Below, piece by piece: positions 1 through 7,749 of a stretch of 64,000 nt of DNA. Position numbers and translations under genes: made by a program. How positions within the stretch are numbered: the stretch's first letter is position 1; each line of letters begins with the position of its first letter. This DNA is from Bacteroidota bacterium. GTDB taxonomy: Bacteria > Bacteroidota > Bacteroidia > Chitinophagales > Chitinophagaceae. The notes under the pieces were generated by a model. That model searched no databases. It saw only the letters and a program-made list of their open reading frames with translations, and was not told the DNA's origin. Location: positions 1 to 64,000 of the forward strand of contig JAFAEM010000007.1 in the NCBI GenBank assembly GCA_023424015.1, written 5' to 3'.

Positions 1-1290
1 GGCTGTGATCCCGGAAGATTCAAATCGGGAATTCAATTGTGAATTTTAGCATGCGACAATGATTGTCGGATGATCCCATCATTGCCAAATCCAAAGACAG
101 AAGAATCGATTTAAGACCGAAAACACCCGAGTGCCGTAGGCACGACGTTTTGGTAGAATATATTACCCCCAAGAGATTTGAACCCCGTAGGGGTGATGTT
201 TTGGTGGATTTGTTATGAAAATATTTATTCGCGAATGTTTTGATCGTTTTATTGGACCATAACGTCGTGCCTACGGCACTCAAATTTCTACTGGAACGTT
301 TGTGCTACCAAAACGCCGCCCCTATGGGGCTGTGATCCCGGAAGATTCAAATCGGGAATTCAATTGTGAATTTTAGCATGCGACAATGATTGTCGGATGA
401 TCCCATCATTGCCAAATCCAAAGACAGAAGAATTGATTTAAGACCGAAAACACCAGAGTGCCATAGGCACGACGTTATGGTAGAAAACGATGTAATAGAG
501 GATATGGACCACGTAGGGGTGACGTTTTGGTGGATTCGTTTTTTGAAAATATTTATTCAAAAATGTTTTGATCATTACGTTGGCACAAAACGTCGTGCCT
601 ACGGCACTCAAATCGATATGGATTCGTTTATTGCTACCAAAACGCCGCCCCTATGGGGCTGTGATCCCGGAAGATTCAAATCGGGAATTCAATTGTGAAT
701 TTTAGCATGCGGCAATGATTGTCGGATGATCCCATCATTGCCAAATCCAAAGACAGAAGAATCGATTTAAGACCGAAAACACCAAAGTGGCGTAGGCACG
801 ACGTTATGGTAGAAAACGATGTAATAGAGGATATGAATCCCGTAGGGGTGACGTTTTGGTGGATTCGTTGAGAAAATATTTTTTCGCGAATGTTTTGATC
901 GTTTTATTGGACCATAACGTCGTGCCTACCGCACTAAAAATATCTCGGGGGTGCCCGGGCTACCAAAACGCCGCCCCGCTGGGGCTGTGATCCTGCATGT
1001 TTTCAGATTTGCAATACAATCAGGATTTTTTATGGATCACTAATTTTTTTATTCTAACTACAGACAAAGAGGTCGCGTTAAGACCTAAAACACCAAGTGC
1101 CGTAGGCACGACGTTATGGTAGAAAATGACATAATATTAGATTTGAACCCCGTAGGGGTGACGTTTTGGTGGATTCGTTGAGAAATTATTTATTCGAAAA
1201 TTTTTTGATCATTGCATTGGTTCAACACGTGGTGCCTACCGCACTAAAAATATCTCTAACTAAAGACAAAGAGGTCGCGTTAAGACCGTT
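1..1290. repeat. Tandem array of ~327-bp units with four hairpins each
   Basis: The phrase 'ggctgtgatcc' recurs at 1, 328, 657 and 983, giving almost four direct copies of a 326-329 bp unit; the array starts inside a unit, so it probably continues upstream. Each unit holds four perfect or near-perfect hairpins. In the first unit these are GTGCC-GTA-GGCAC (131-143), ACCCC-GTA-GGGGT (182-194), GTGCC-TAC-GGCAC (267-279) and GCCCC-TAT-GGGGC (318-330), the last two inverted relative to the first two. All are followed, on their own strand, by a shared tail close to GACGTTTTGGTGG. The fourth unit has a different spacer, matching the array at 51.8 kb. No plausible gene lies here; ORFs in the array follow the repeat and show no protein features. 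Confidence 0.92.
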
Positions 1291-1320
1291 TCTCCAGCTG
1301 AACTGCTTTAATAATGCTAT

Positions 1321-1794
1321 TTACTCCTCAGCCAGTTTATGTTTGCGGATAGCTGCGGTAATATTTCTTTTCCAGACATCAGGAACCGTGGAATACCCGG
1401 CTTTACTGATGGCATCGAGCCAGGCATGATGGTCCTGGTTTCCTTTTAATTTCGAATAGAATTTCTTTCGCGTCATCAGCTGGCAGAAGGCAATAAAGGA
1501 AGCCCTTCCGTCTTTATACTGCTTATAAGCGGATTTTATACCATGGGTCTTCTGCAAATTATTTTTGCCTTTAATGCCAAAATGATTATTCAGCAGGCGG
1601 CAATTCCTGCTTTTGCCTGCACCCGATTCAATGATGGCAACGCCCAGCATCACAGAAGCAGGGACACCATATACATCGGATAGTGAATCGGCGAGGGGTT
1701 TATATCGTTTCACATAACTGGATTGGGCCATCCCATTCAGCGTGGCAAACAGACAAAACAGTAATACGGGTAAGAGCTTGATTTTCATATACAA
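1321..1794 (-). CDS. Secreted GH73-type N-acetylglucosaminidase (peptidoglycan hydrolase)
   Basis: 157 residues with an N-terminal signal peptide (about residues 1-23, ending GMAQS), so it is exported. The rest matches the glucosaminidase (GH73, mannosyl-glycoprotein endo-beta-N-acetylglucosaminidase-like) fold: 'AIIESGAGKS' with the likely catalytic Glu56, then 'NNHFGIKG', then a 'YKQYKDGRASF' stretch and the 'YSTVPDVWKRNI' end. Such enzymes cut the glycan strand of peptidoglycan. It is a short single-domain form without LysM or SH3 modules. Translation may start at 1794 or two codons later at 1788. It is divergent from the membrane protein on its right and lies next to the repeat array, with no visible operon partner. 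Confidence 0.8.
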   Translation of the reverse strand: MYMKIKLLPVLLFCLFATLNGMAQSSYVKRYKPLADSLSDVYGVPASVMLGVAIIESGAGKSRNCRLLNNHFGIKGKNNLQKTHGIKSAYKQYKDGRASFIAFCQLMTRKKFYSKLKGNQDHHAWLDAISKAGYSTVPDVWKRNITAAIRKHKLAEE

Positions 1795-1824
1795 TTATTG
1801 GAGTGGAAGAATAGATCCCGATCC

Positions 1825-1832
1825 TATTTTTG
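1825..1832 (+). promoter_or_regulatory. Possible -7 promoter element (TATTTTTG)
   Basis: Exact match to the Bacteroidota -7 consensus TAnnTTTG, 35 bp before the ATG of the PAP2-like gene. A TTG lies 24 bp upstream, further than the usual 19-21, so the -33 element is uncertain. Confidence 0.35.
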
Positions 1833-1867
1833 TAAACGCTTTACTTTGCAAAAAATGTTCCTATTTT

Positions 1868-2572
1868 ATGAGTTCAAGGTTAATTGTGGACCGTGGCAGT
1901 CAGCTCCAGGAATTCAGGGATACCAGCCATCAGCCTGAAAATGCTGTGATTCAGTTTCTTGCAAAGCTGATCTCTTATGTATTCCATCCCCTCTTTGTAC
2001 CAGTGTATATTGCCTGGTTCCTGATCACCGTACAACCTTATTTGTTTGTCAGTTTTACACCCACGCAAAAGATCCTGACGATACTGCGCTTTGTGATCAT
2101 GTACAGTTTCTTTCCGCTAATTACGGTTTTATTGGCAAAAGCGCTGGGTTTCCTGGACTCGGTCTTCCTGAAAACACAAAAAGAGCGGGTTATCCCTTAT
2201 ATCGCATGTGGGGTTTACTATTTCTGGATGTGTTATGTGTTGCGCAACCAGCCTCAGTTCTCCAAAGAAGTGGTGCTGCTTTCCATGGCGATCTTCCTGG
2301 CCTCCTCGATCGGCCTGCTTGTTAATATATATATGAAAGTAAGTATGCATGCTATTTCCATGGGCATCCTGCTGATGTTTATGAGCATACTTTCATTTAC
2401 CCAGTCAGGAAACTACTCCATTTATCTATCCCTGGCGATACTGATCGCGGGCGTTGTTTGCACCGCTCGTTTTATTGTGTCGGATCATACGCCGGCTGAA
2501 ATTTATACAGGATTGCTGGTGGGTATTGTCTCGCAATTATTGGCTATCGGCGCCGATAAAATTCTTCCCTGA
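1868..2572 (+). CDS. PAP2-like integral membrane protein
   Basis: 234 residues when started at the ATG at 1868. An upstream in-frame ATG at 1742 would overlap the divergent gene and add 42 residues without protein-like character, so the later start is preferred. About six hydrophobic segments fill the chain. Weak traces of the three phosphatidic acid phosphatase (PAP2) motifs are visible: 'KTQKERVIP' for KxxxxxxRP, 'SMHAISMG' for PSGH, and 'ARFIVSDHTPAEIYTG' for SRxxxxxHxxxD. The second motif lacks the usual Pro-Ser-Gly and the last acidic residue is Glu, so activity on lipid phosphates is doubtful. A membrane protein of this superfamily is well supported; the substrate is not. Confidence 0.65.
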   Translation: MSSRLIVDRGSQLQEFRDTSHQPENAVIQFLAKLISYVFHPLFVPVYIAWFLITVQPYLFVSFTPTQKILTILRFVIMYSFFPLITVLLAKALGFLDSVFLKTQKERVIPYIACGVYYFWMCYVLRNQPQFSKEVVLLSMAIFLASSIGLLVNIYMKVSMHAISMGILLMFMSILSFTQSGNYSIYLSLAILIAGVVCTARFIVSDHTPAEIYTGLLVGIVSQLLAIGADKILP

Positions 2573-2630
2573 ACCTAAAAAAACGTTTTAAAACGGGGTT
2601 TATCACCGGGATAAATAATACAAAAAATAT

Positions 2631-2638
2631 TAGTTTTG
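2631..2638 (+). promoter_or_regulatory. Possible -7 promoter element for recA (TAGTTTTG)
   Basis: Exact TAnnTTTG match 75 bp before the recA ATG, in an AT-rich stretch; a near match TAGTTTCG follows at 2654. No good -33 TTTG is seen at the right distance. Confidence 0.4.
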
Positions 2639-2713
2639 TAATGCTAAATACTTTAGTTTCGCACTGTTTATAAGTTTATTTAGACGGGAATATGTAAATC
2701 ATAATTTTGAAAA

Positions 2714-3745
2714 ATGGCTAAATCAGAAAAATCAATCGACATGTCAAATAATAGTGAAAAGCTCAAAGCATTAAAGCTGACCATGGACAAAATAGAGAAG
2801 GACTATGGTAAGGGCAGCGTGATGATGATGAATGAAAAAGGCGAGATCCAGCAGGAAGTGATCTCTACCGGTTCCATTGGCCTGGACGTAGCGCTTGGGA
2901 TTGGGGGTCTGCCCCGCGGAAGGGTGATCGAGATCTATGGTCCTGAGTCTTCTGGTAAGACCACGGTGGCCACACATGTGATCGCCGAGGCGCAGAAAAA
3001 AGGTGGTATGTGTGCCATCATCGATGCAGAGCATGCTTTTGACAGTGCCTATGCCCAGAAACTGGGAGTAGATGTCGATAATCTTTTGATCTCACAGCCC
3101 GATTATGGTGAGCAGGCGTTGGAAATTGCCGACCGACTGATCCTCTCGGGTGCGCTGGATGTAGTTGTAATTGACTCAGTGGCAGCACTTGTACCAAAAA
3201 GTGAATTGGAAGGAGAGATGGGTGATAGCAAAATGGGACTTCATGCCAGGCTGATGAGCCAGGCGCTTCGTAAGTTGACTGCAACCATTTCCAAGACAAA
3301 TACCATCTGTATATTCATAAACCAGCTGCGCGAAAAGATCGGGGTCATGTTTGGCAACCCCGAAACCACTACCGGTGGTAACGCGTTGAAATTTTACGCC
3401 TCCGTGCGGCTCGATATTCGTCGCAGCACACAAATCAAGGATGGCGATGAGGCGGTAGGCAACCGGGTAAAAGTGAAGGTCGTTAAGAACAAAGTAGCCC
3501 CACCTTTCAGAGCTGCTGAGTTCGATATCATTTTTGGAGAAGGAATCTCTAAAACCGGTGAGATCATTGACATGGGTGTTGAGTTGGGAATTGTTCAAAA
3601 AAGCGGTAGCTGGTTTAGCTACAACAGCGATAAACTCGGCCAGGGACGTGAGTCTGTGAAACAGTTGCTGACCGATAACCCGGAACTGGCAAAAGAAATT
3701 GAAGGAAAGATCCGGGAAAAAATCAAAGAGGTACAGGCTGTATAA
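2714..3745 (+). CDS. recA: Recombinase RecA
   Basis: 343 residues, normal family length. RecA forms ATP-dependent filaments on single-stranded DNA, drives strand exchange and stimulates LexA-type self-cleavage. Visible signatures are Walker A 'GPESSGKTT' (about residue 75), the 'ALKFYASVRLDIRR' block, 'FINQLREKIGVMFGNPETT' around residue 200 (DNA-binding L1/L2 region), and a Lys/Glu-rich C-terminus. The ATG at 2714 gives MAKSEKS; a second Met at residue 10 (MSNNSEK) could also serve. It is monocistronic, with its own leader and a hairpin terminator just downstream. No SOS box was identified upstream, but the LexA motif of this lineage is not known to me. Confidence 0.98.
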   Translation: MAKSEKSIDMSNNSEKLKALKLTMDKIEKDYGKGSVMMMNEKGEIQQEVISTGSIGLDVALGIGGLPRGRVIEIYGPESSGKTTVATHVIAEAQKKGGMCAIIDAEHAFDSAYAQKLGVDVDNLLISQPDYGEQALEIADRLILSGALDVVVIDSVAALVPKSELEGEMGDSKMGLHARLMSQALRKLTATISKTNTICIFINQLREKIGVMFGNPETTTGGNALKFYASVRLDIRRSTQIKDGDEAVGNRVKVKVVKNKVAPPFRAAEFDIIFGEGISKTGEIIDMGVELGIVQKSGSWFSYNSDKLGQGRESVKQLLTDNPELAKEIEGKIREKIKEVQAV

Positions 3746-3787
3746 ATTATTCACTGCCCGTATGGGCCGGTGGGTGTGTTAGTGAGT

Positions 3788-3818
3788 AAGTCGTCTCGCC
3801 TCAGGCAGGACGGCTTTT
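3788..3818 (+). terminator. Intrinsic terminator of recA
   Basis: A GC-rich stem formed by the stretch from 3788 (AAGTCGTC..GCC) and its near complement (GGC..GACGGCTT) with a short TCA loop, then TTTTCATTTTC. It lies 42 bp after the recA stop. Confidence 0.65.
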
Positions 3819-3845
3819 CATTTTCTATACAAAGACCCATACGGT

Positions 3846-3861
3846 CAATGTTTAAACATTG
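3846..3861. promoter_or_regulatory. Perfect 16-bp palindrome upstream of the OB-fold gene
   Basis: CAATGTTTAAACATTG is a perfect inverted repeat, 57 bp before the ATG at 3919. It has no loop and no T-tract, so it looks more like an operator than a terminator. No regulator can be assigned. Confidence 0.35.
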
Positions 3862-3918
3862 TATATTTACCTACCAAATCCGGGGATTTTTTTTGATACC
3901 CCGAACTAAATTTTGAAG

Positions 3919-4374
3919 ATGACGAGATCAAAACGTCCCTGGATGAAGAAAGTGCTAATTACAGTGCTATTGCTGGCTGTAGCAGGTGCTGCGATTTACT
4001 GGTATGTGGCAACAGAAAAATTTGCCGACACCAAAGACCGGGAGGCAGCCTATACCGTTAGCGCCGATACATTTATAAATGAGTTTGAAAATGACAGCAA
4101 AACGGCCAATGAGAAGTATGTAAACAAAATCGTAACAGTTAATGGCAGGGTTTCTGAAATAGAAGCCGCCGATACTACCGTGAATATAAAATTCATTGAC
4201 AACACAAGCGGTTCCTATGTCATATTCAATTTCCAGGAGCAGCACAGCGGTGAAGCAAAGACTTTGGCGGTAGGTGATTCGGCGTCTATCAAAGGTTCCT
4301 GCAGCGGTGGAATATTCAGTGAGATACTAGGTACCCAGGCCATCAGTTTTAAAAGATGCACATTAAACAATTAA
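3919..4374 (+). CDS. OB-fold (tRNA_anti-like) membrane-anchored protein
   Basis: 151 residues from the ATG at 3919; a TTG two codons earlier is possible but unnecessary. A single transmembrane segment (about residues 9-28, 'VLITVLLLAVAGAAIYWYV') follows a basic N-terminus, so the rest should face the periplasm. Residues about 45-148 resemble the tRNA_anti-like OB-fold family common in Bacteroidota ('NKIVTVNGRVSEI', 'VGDSASIKGSCSG', ending in 'RCTLN'). Members are uncharacterised; the OB fold suggests ligand or oligomer binding but no reaction. The next gene, a YceI protein, lies 27 bp downstream, so the two are probably co-transcribed. Confidence 0.75.
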   Translation: MTRSKRPWMKKVLITVLLLAVAGAAIYWYVATEKFADTKDREAAYTVSADTFINEFENDSKTANEKYVNKIVTVNGRVSEIEAADTTVNIKFIDNTSGSYVIFNFQEQHSGEAKTLAVGDSASIKGSCSGGIFSEILGTQAISFKRCTLNN

Positions 4375-4401
4375 TATAATAACACACACAAAAAAGCACA
4401 A

Positions 4402-4947
4402 ATGAAAAAAGTAGTTCTAATTCTGGGCCTTATTGCTTACACCGGCATTCTCTTCGCGCAAAGAAAGACAACCACATCGGCCATCGTCACATTTGATGCC
4501 ACCACTTCACTCGATGCGCTCCCTAAGGCGGAAAACAAAACCGTGATCGGCGCGCTCGACACAAAGACCGGTGCCGTTCATTTTGAAGCGACCGTTAAAA
4601 ACTTCACATTTAAGAACCCAACCATGCAGGATCATTTTAATGGTGAAAAATGGTTGAACTCAAACCAGTTTCCGAAATTTTCTTTCAAGGGAAATATCGT
4701 AGACATGTCGAAAGTGGATTTCAATAAAGATGGTACCTATAACGCTGAAGCCGAAGGTATACTTGATGTAAAGGGAAAGGAGCAAAAAATTAAAGTACCC
4801 GGCACCATCGCCGTAAAAAATGGCGCTATTACGCTCAACTCGGATTTTACCATCAGTTTAGCCGATTTTGGAATTACTGGTGTACCCATCGATGGCGGTA
4901 AAGTTGCTAAGAAACCAAAGATCACCGTGTCGGCAGAATTCAAATAA
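4402..4947 (+). CDS. YceI family periplasmic lipid-binding-like protein
   Basis: 181 residues with a signal peptide (residues 1-19, ending 'ILFAQ'). The mature part matches YceI: 'TTSLDALPKAENKTVIGALD', 'GAVHFEATVKNFTFKNPTMQDHFN', 'KWLNSNQFPKFSFKG' and a C-terminal 'TVSAEFK'. YceI proteins are beta-barrels of lipocalin type that hold isoprenoid-like molecules in the periplasm. It appears to form a two-gene unit with the OB-fold protein upstream and ends at a clear hairpin terminator. Confidence 0.9.
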   Translation: MKKVVLILGLIAYTGILFAQRKTTTSAIVTFDATTSLDALPKAENKTVIGALDTKTGAVHFEATVKNFTFKNPTMQDHFNGEKWLNSNQFPKFSFKGNIVDMSKVDFNKDGTYNAEAEGILDVKGKEQKIKVPGTIAVKNGAITLNSDFTISLADFGITGVPIDGGKVAKKPKITVSAEFK

Positions 4948-4978
4948 GCAGGCCATCTTTTTCCTCTGACCTATTTGG

Positions 4979-5010
4979 AAGCCAATATGTAATTTCATAT
5001 TGGCTTTCTC
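4979..5010 (+). terminator. Terminator after the YceI gene
   Basis: Perfect 11-bp stem AAGCCAATATG/CATATTGGCTT (4979-4989 with 4996-5006) with a TAATTT loop, followed by TCTCTATT. The stem is strong but the T-tail is weak. Confidence 0.7.
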
Positions 5011-5043
5011 TATTAATGGATTTTAAACAGGTAATCAATAGAC

Positions 5044-5496
5044 ATGAATACAAGAACACTGGCCAGTCGCAAGCGGATAGCATTGGTAGCACATGACAAC
5101 ATGAAGGATGAAATAATCGAATGGGCGATTTACAATAAAGTGGCGTTGTCCAGGCACCAGCTCTTTGCAACCGGCACTACTGGTAGTTTGTTGGAAGCTG
5201 CGCTTGATCAACTGATCTATAAATTTCTCAGTGGACCTTTAGGCGGTGACCAACAGATCGGCGCCAGTATTGCTGAAGGAAAGCTGGATGCCCTGATCTT
5301 TTTTTGGGACCCGATGGAAGCCCAGCCGCATGATCCTGATATCAAGGCTTTACTTCGCGTAGCAGCCACCTGGAATATTCCCACAGCCTGTAATCGCGCC
5401 ACTGCTGATTTCCTGCTCACCTCGCCGCTGATGCACCAGGATTACGAGACTATCCTGGTGGATTATTCTGCCTATACAAACAGGAGGTTGAAGTGA
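5044..5496 (+). CDS. mgsA: Methylglyoxal synthase
   Basis: 150 residues, the usual length. MgsA converts dihydroxyacetone phosphate to methylglyoxal and phosphate, a cytoplasmic bypass of lower glycolysis when phosphate is short. The signature regions are intact: 'ALVAHDNMKDEIIEWA' at the N-terminus, 'TGTTGSLLEA', 'SGPLGGDQQIGA' with the likely catalytic Asp69, 'FFWDPMEAQPHDPDIKALLR' (residues 86-105, with His96 and Asp99), and 'CNRATADFLLTSP'. It stands alone between the YceI terminator and the leftward ELWxxDGT gene. Confidence 0.97.
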   Translation: MNTRTLASRKRIALVAHDNMKDEIIEWAIYNKVALSRHQLFATGTTGSLLEAALDQLIYKFLSGPLGGDQQIGASIAEGKLDALIFFWDPMEAQPHDPDIKALLRVAATWNIPTACNRATADFLLTSPLMHQDYETILVDYSAYTNRRLK

Positions 5497-5509
5497 TTTG
5501 GGCTCGCGC

Positions 5510-5663
5510 AACATACTTCGCTATGACCGCCGTATGCGCTGCGGCTTCTTAACCCATGAATACGATTGAACCACGGCGAGCACAGAGAACACGGCGAAGG
5601 CATCTACGGACCTGAGGCTAAGCGGCATACTACACTGTGACGGCCGTGTGCGCTGCGGTTTAT
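5510..5663. repeat. Imperfect direct repeat of ~40 bp flanking low-complexity sequence
   Basis: The stretch from about 5510 ('catacttcgctatgacc...') and the stretch from about 5621 ('catactacactgtgacgg...') both end in the shared phrase 'tgcgctgcgg' followed by a short 'tttattaa'-like tail. They flank a 'cacggcgagcacagagaac' segment typical of Bacteroidota intergenic filler. The two copies are roughly 80% alike by eye. No gene is seen. Confidence 0.5.
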
Positions 5664-5664
5664 T

Positions 5665-5691
5665 AAAAAAACCTGGCCATTTGACCAGGTT
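5665..5691 (-). terminator. Terminator of the first ELWxxDGT gene
   Basis: Read on the minus strand, AACCTGGTCA pairs with TGGCCAGGTT (one mismatch) and is followed by TTTTTT. It lies 44 bp beyond the stop codon at 5735. Confidence 0.75.
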
Positions 5692-5734
5692 TGCCAGTTT
5701 ATACGGACAGTGTGATTGTATTAACCAATGAGTT

Positions 5735-7495
5735 TTATTGTTTCAGGAACTTCAAACCAACATCAAAAGACCGATTGGGAGATTTTATGTAATACACGCC
5801 GGCGGGCAAATGATACAGGTCAAAATGAATGGTATTTTTCCCAGTTCCCACCTGTACTGATTCTTTGATGACCACCCGACCGGTATTGTCTATGATATGC
5901 AGATCAATTTTCTCCTTTCTTTCTGCTATAAATGAGAGGTTGATCTCGCTGGTAGCGGGGTTGGGGAATAAACCGATACTATTCTTAGCCGCGATAGCTA
6001 TGCTGACGATTTTGGAATATGTAAACCTGCCATCGATGTCGCGTTGCTTCAACCGGTAGTAAACCGGGCTCGCTTTGAGTGCGGTCACACCAGGATCAGT
6101 GAACTGGTAACTATGCGTGCCCGGCCTGTTATAAGATAAAACGTTACCGACTGCATTAAACTGAACGCCATCGACACTTCTTTCAATTATAAATGATTCC
6201 GTGGCTTCTTCGTTGGTCGTTCTCCAAATCAAAAGTGCATCCTCATTTTCAAGTCTTGCTTTGAATTCTACCAATTGAAGAGGTAGTACAGAGGAATAAT
6301 TGATCACCCATAACTCACGACCCAGGTCAGACTGCCTGATACTTGCATAAATATGATTGTCGGTTTCAACCAGTTCCTGCATATCACCATCACCAGGGTC
6401 ACCCACACCCTGTACGATCATCGTTCCGGAAGGCGAGCCATCACTTTCCCAGGTTTTGTAACCGGTAACACCGTCATTGCCTGTAAATATGAGTTTGTTC
6501 AGCAGTTTCGAGAAATTACCGACGGCACCACTTTCTGCCCCGGGCCAGACATCTTTAACCAGCATAGTACCGGCAAGCGTACCATCGCTTTTCCAGAGCT
6601 CAGCTCCTTTTTGGCCATTATCAGCGGAGAAGAACAATTGCCCGTTTACATTTTTCAGGCTAAATGGAAAGCTGCCGTTGGCTCCTACCCATATATCTTT
6701 CACCATCATCGTGCCGGCCGCGGTACCATCGCTTTTCCACAATTCTGTTCCGCTTGCACCATTATCTGCTGAAAAGAATAAAGTACCTCCTACATTGATC
6801 AGGTCGAAAGGATAGCTATCCTGGCTGCCGGAGAATATATCCTTTACCAGTTTAGTACCCGCCGCTGTGCCATCACTTTTCCACAGCTCAACACCCGTTG
6901 TGCCATCCGTTGCCGCGAAATACAGAGTTCCGTTCAAATTCGCCATAGCCTGCGGGTAGCTACTGCCAGAATAGGGATTAATGTCTTTTACCATCACGGT
7001 GCCTTGTGCGGTACCGTCACTTTTCCAAAGTTCTACGCCATGCACACCATCATCAGCTGAGAAATACAAGGTACCGTTGATATTGAAAAGACCAGAAGGA
7101 TTGCTGCTCAAACTACCTGACCTGATATTTTTGACCATGTATGTGCCTTCCAGCGTTCCATTACTTCTCCAGAGTTCGTTACCGGCTACGCCGTCGTTTG
7201 CTACAAAAAAAAGTGTGTGATTAACCGGTGTGAGGTAGCCGATACTACTACTTGCAGTGCCTGGCCTGATATCTTTCACGAGGACAGTTCCAGCTTCGCT
7301 GCCGTCGGTTTTCCAAAGCTCCATGCCATTCACACCATTATTGGCCGCAAAAAAAAGTGTATTGTCAACATTCGCCAGGTAACAGACATTGCTGCTGGCT
7401 GAGCCTGGGTTTATATCCTTAAGCAAGGTAAAGCTCTGTGCAGTTACGACGTAGGAGAATAGGAGAGGGCAAAAAACAAGTAAAAGTTTTTTCAT
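5735..7495 (-). CDS. T9SS cargo protein with ELWxxDGT repeats
   Basis: 586 residues. A signal peptide (residues 1-19, ending 'VVTAQ') is followed by seven clear and one degraded unit of about 48 residues, each of the form 'xVKDI.PG...', 'NGTLFFSADDG', 'ELWKSDGTAAGT'. The repeats run to about residue 400 and probably fold as a beta-propeller. Then come a fibronectin-like stretch ('ERSVDGVQFN...YRLKQRDIDG') and a C-terminal type A sorting domain (residues about 505-586, 'GLFPNPATSEINL', 'LPAGVYYIK'), which directs export through the type IX system and attachment at or release from the cell surface. Function beyond surface display is unknown. A paralogue lies directly upstream on the same strand with a 254-bp gap holding no recognised feature. 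Confidence 0.88.
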   Translation of the reverse strand: MKKLLLVFCPLLFSYVVTAQSFTLLKDINPGSASSNVCYLANVDNTLFFAANNGVNGMELWKTDGSEAGTVLVKDIRPGTASSSIGYLTPVNHTLFFVANDGVAGNELWRSNGTLEGTYMVKNIRSGSLSSNPSGLFNINGTLYFSADDGVHGVELWKSDGTAQGTVMVKDINPYSGSSYPQAMANLNGTLYFAATDGTTGVELWKSDGTAAGTKLVKDIFSGSQDSYPFDLINVGGTLFFSADNGASGTELWKSDGTAAGTMMVKDIWVGANGSFPFSLKNVNGQLFFSADNGQKGAELWKSDGTLAGTMLVKDVWPGAESGAVGNFSKLLNKLIFTGNDGVTGYKTWESDGSPSGTMIVQGVGDPGDGDMQELVETDNHIYASIRQSDLGRELWVINYSSVLPLQLVEFKARLENEDALLIWRTTNEEATESFIIERSVDGVQFNAVGNVLSYNRPGTHSYQFTDPGVTALKASPVYYRLKQRDIDGRFTYSKIVSIAIAAKNSIGLFPNPATSEINLSFIAERKEKIDLHIIDNTGRVVIKESVQVGTGKNTIHFDLYHLPAGVYYIKSPNRSFDVGLKFLKQ

Positions 7496-7749
7496 ACCGT
7501 ACAGGATATTGGAAGGTGGTTGGATACCCGGCTTAAATATTCCAAAAAATCTTAATTGGTTCGGAATTTTTGGACGTCTCTAATGCCTTGATAGCAAACT
7601 ACTCTATAAAGTGCTGCATAAGCAAAATTTAGACGAAGATTTCCTAAAAATTAAGTAGTAATCCAACAGGCCAACGAGGAAAATTCCCGCGCTAGTAGTG
7701 AAATTTCTATTTAAGATTTGGAAACTCAGTGTTTACCCTTAGAAACCAC

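Noticed and set aside
20..1429. Several open reading frames of 87-102 codons across the repeat array (20-283 minus, 390-698 plus, 1166-1429 plus)
   Set aside because: They follow the repeat period, have no recognisable domain, and change ends with every repeat unit.
1742..1867. N-terminal extension of the PAP2-like protein from the ATG at 1742
   Set aside because: It would overlap the divergent glucosaminidase gene, contains the likely -7 promoter box, and its 42 residues are not membrane-protein-like.
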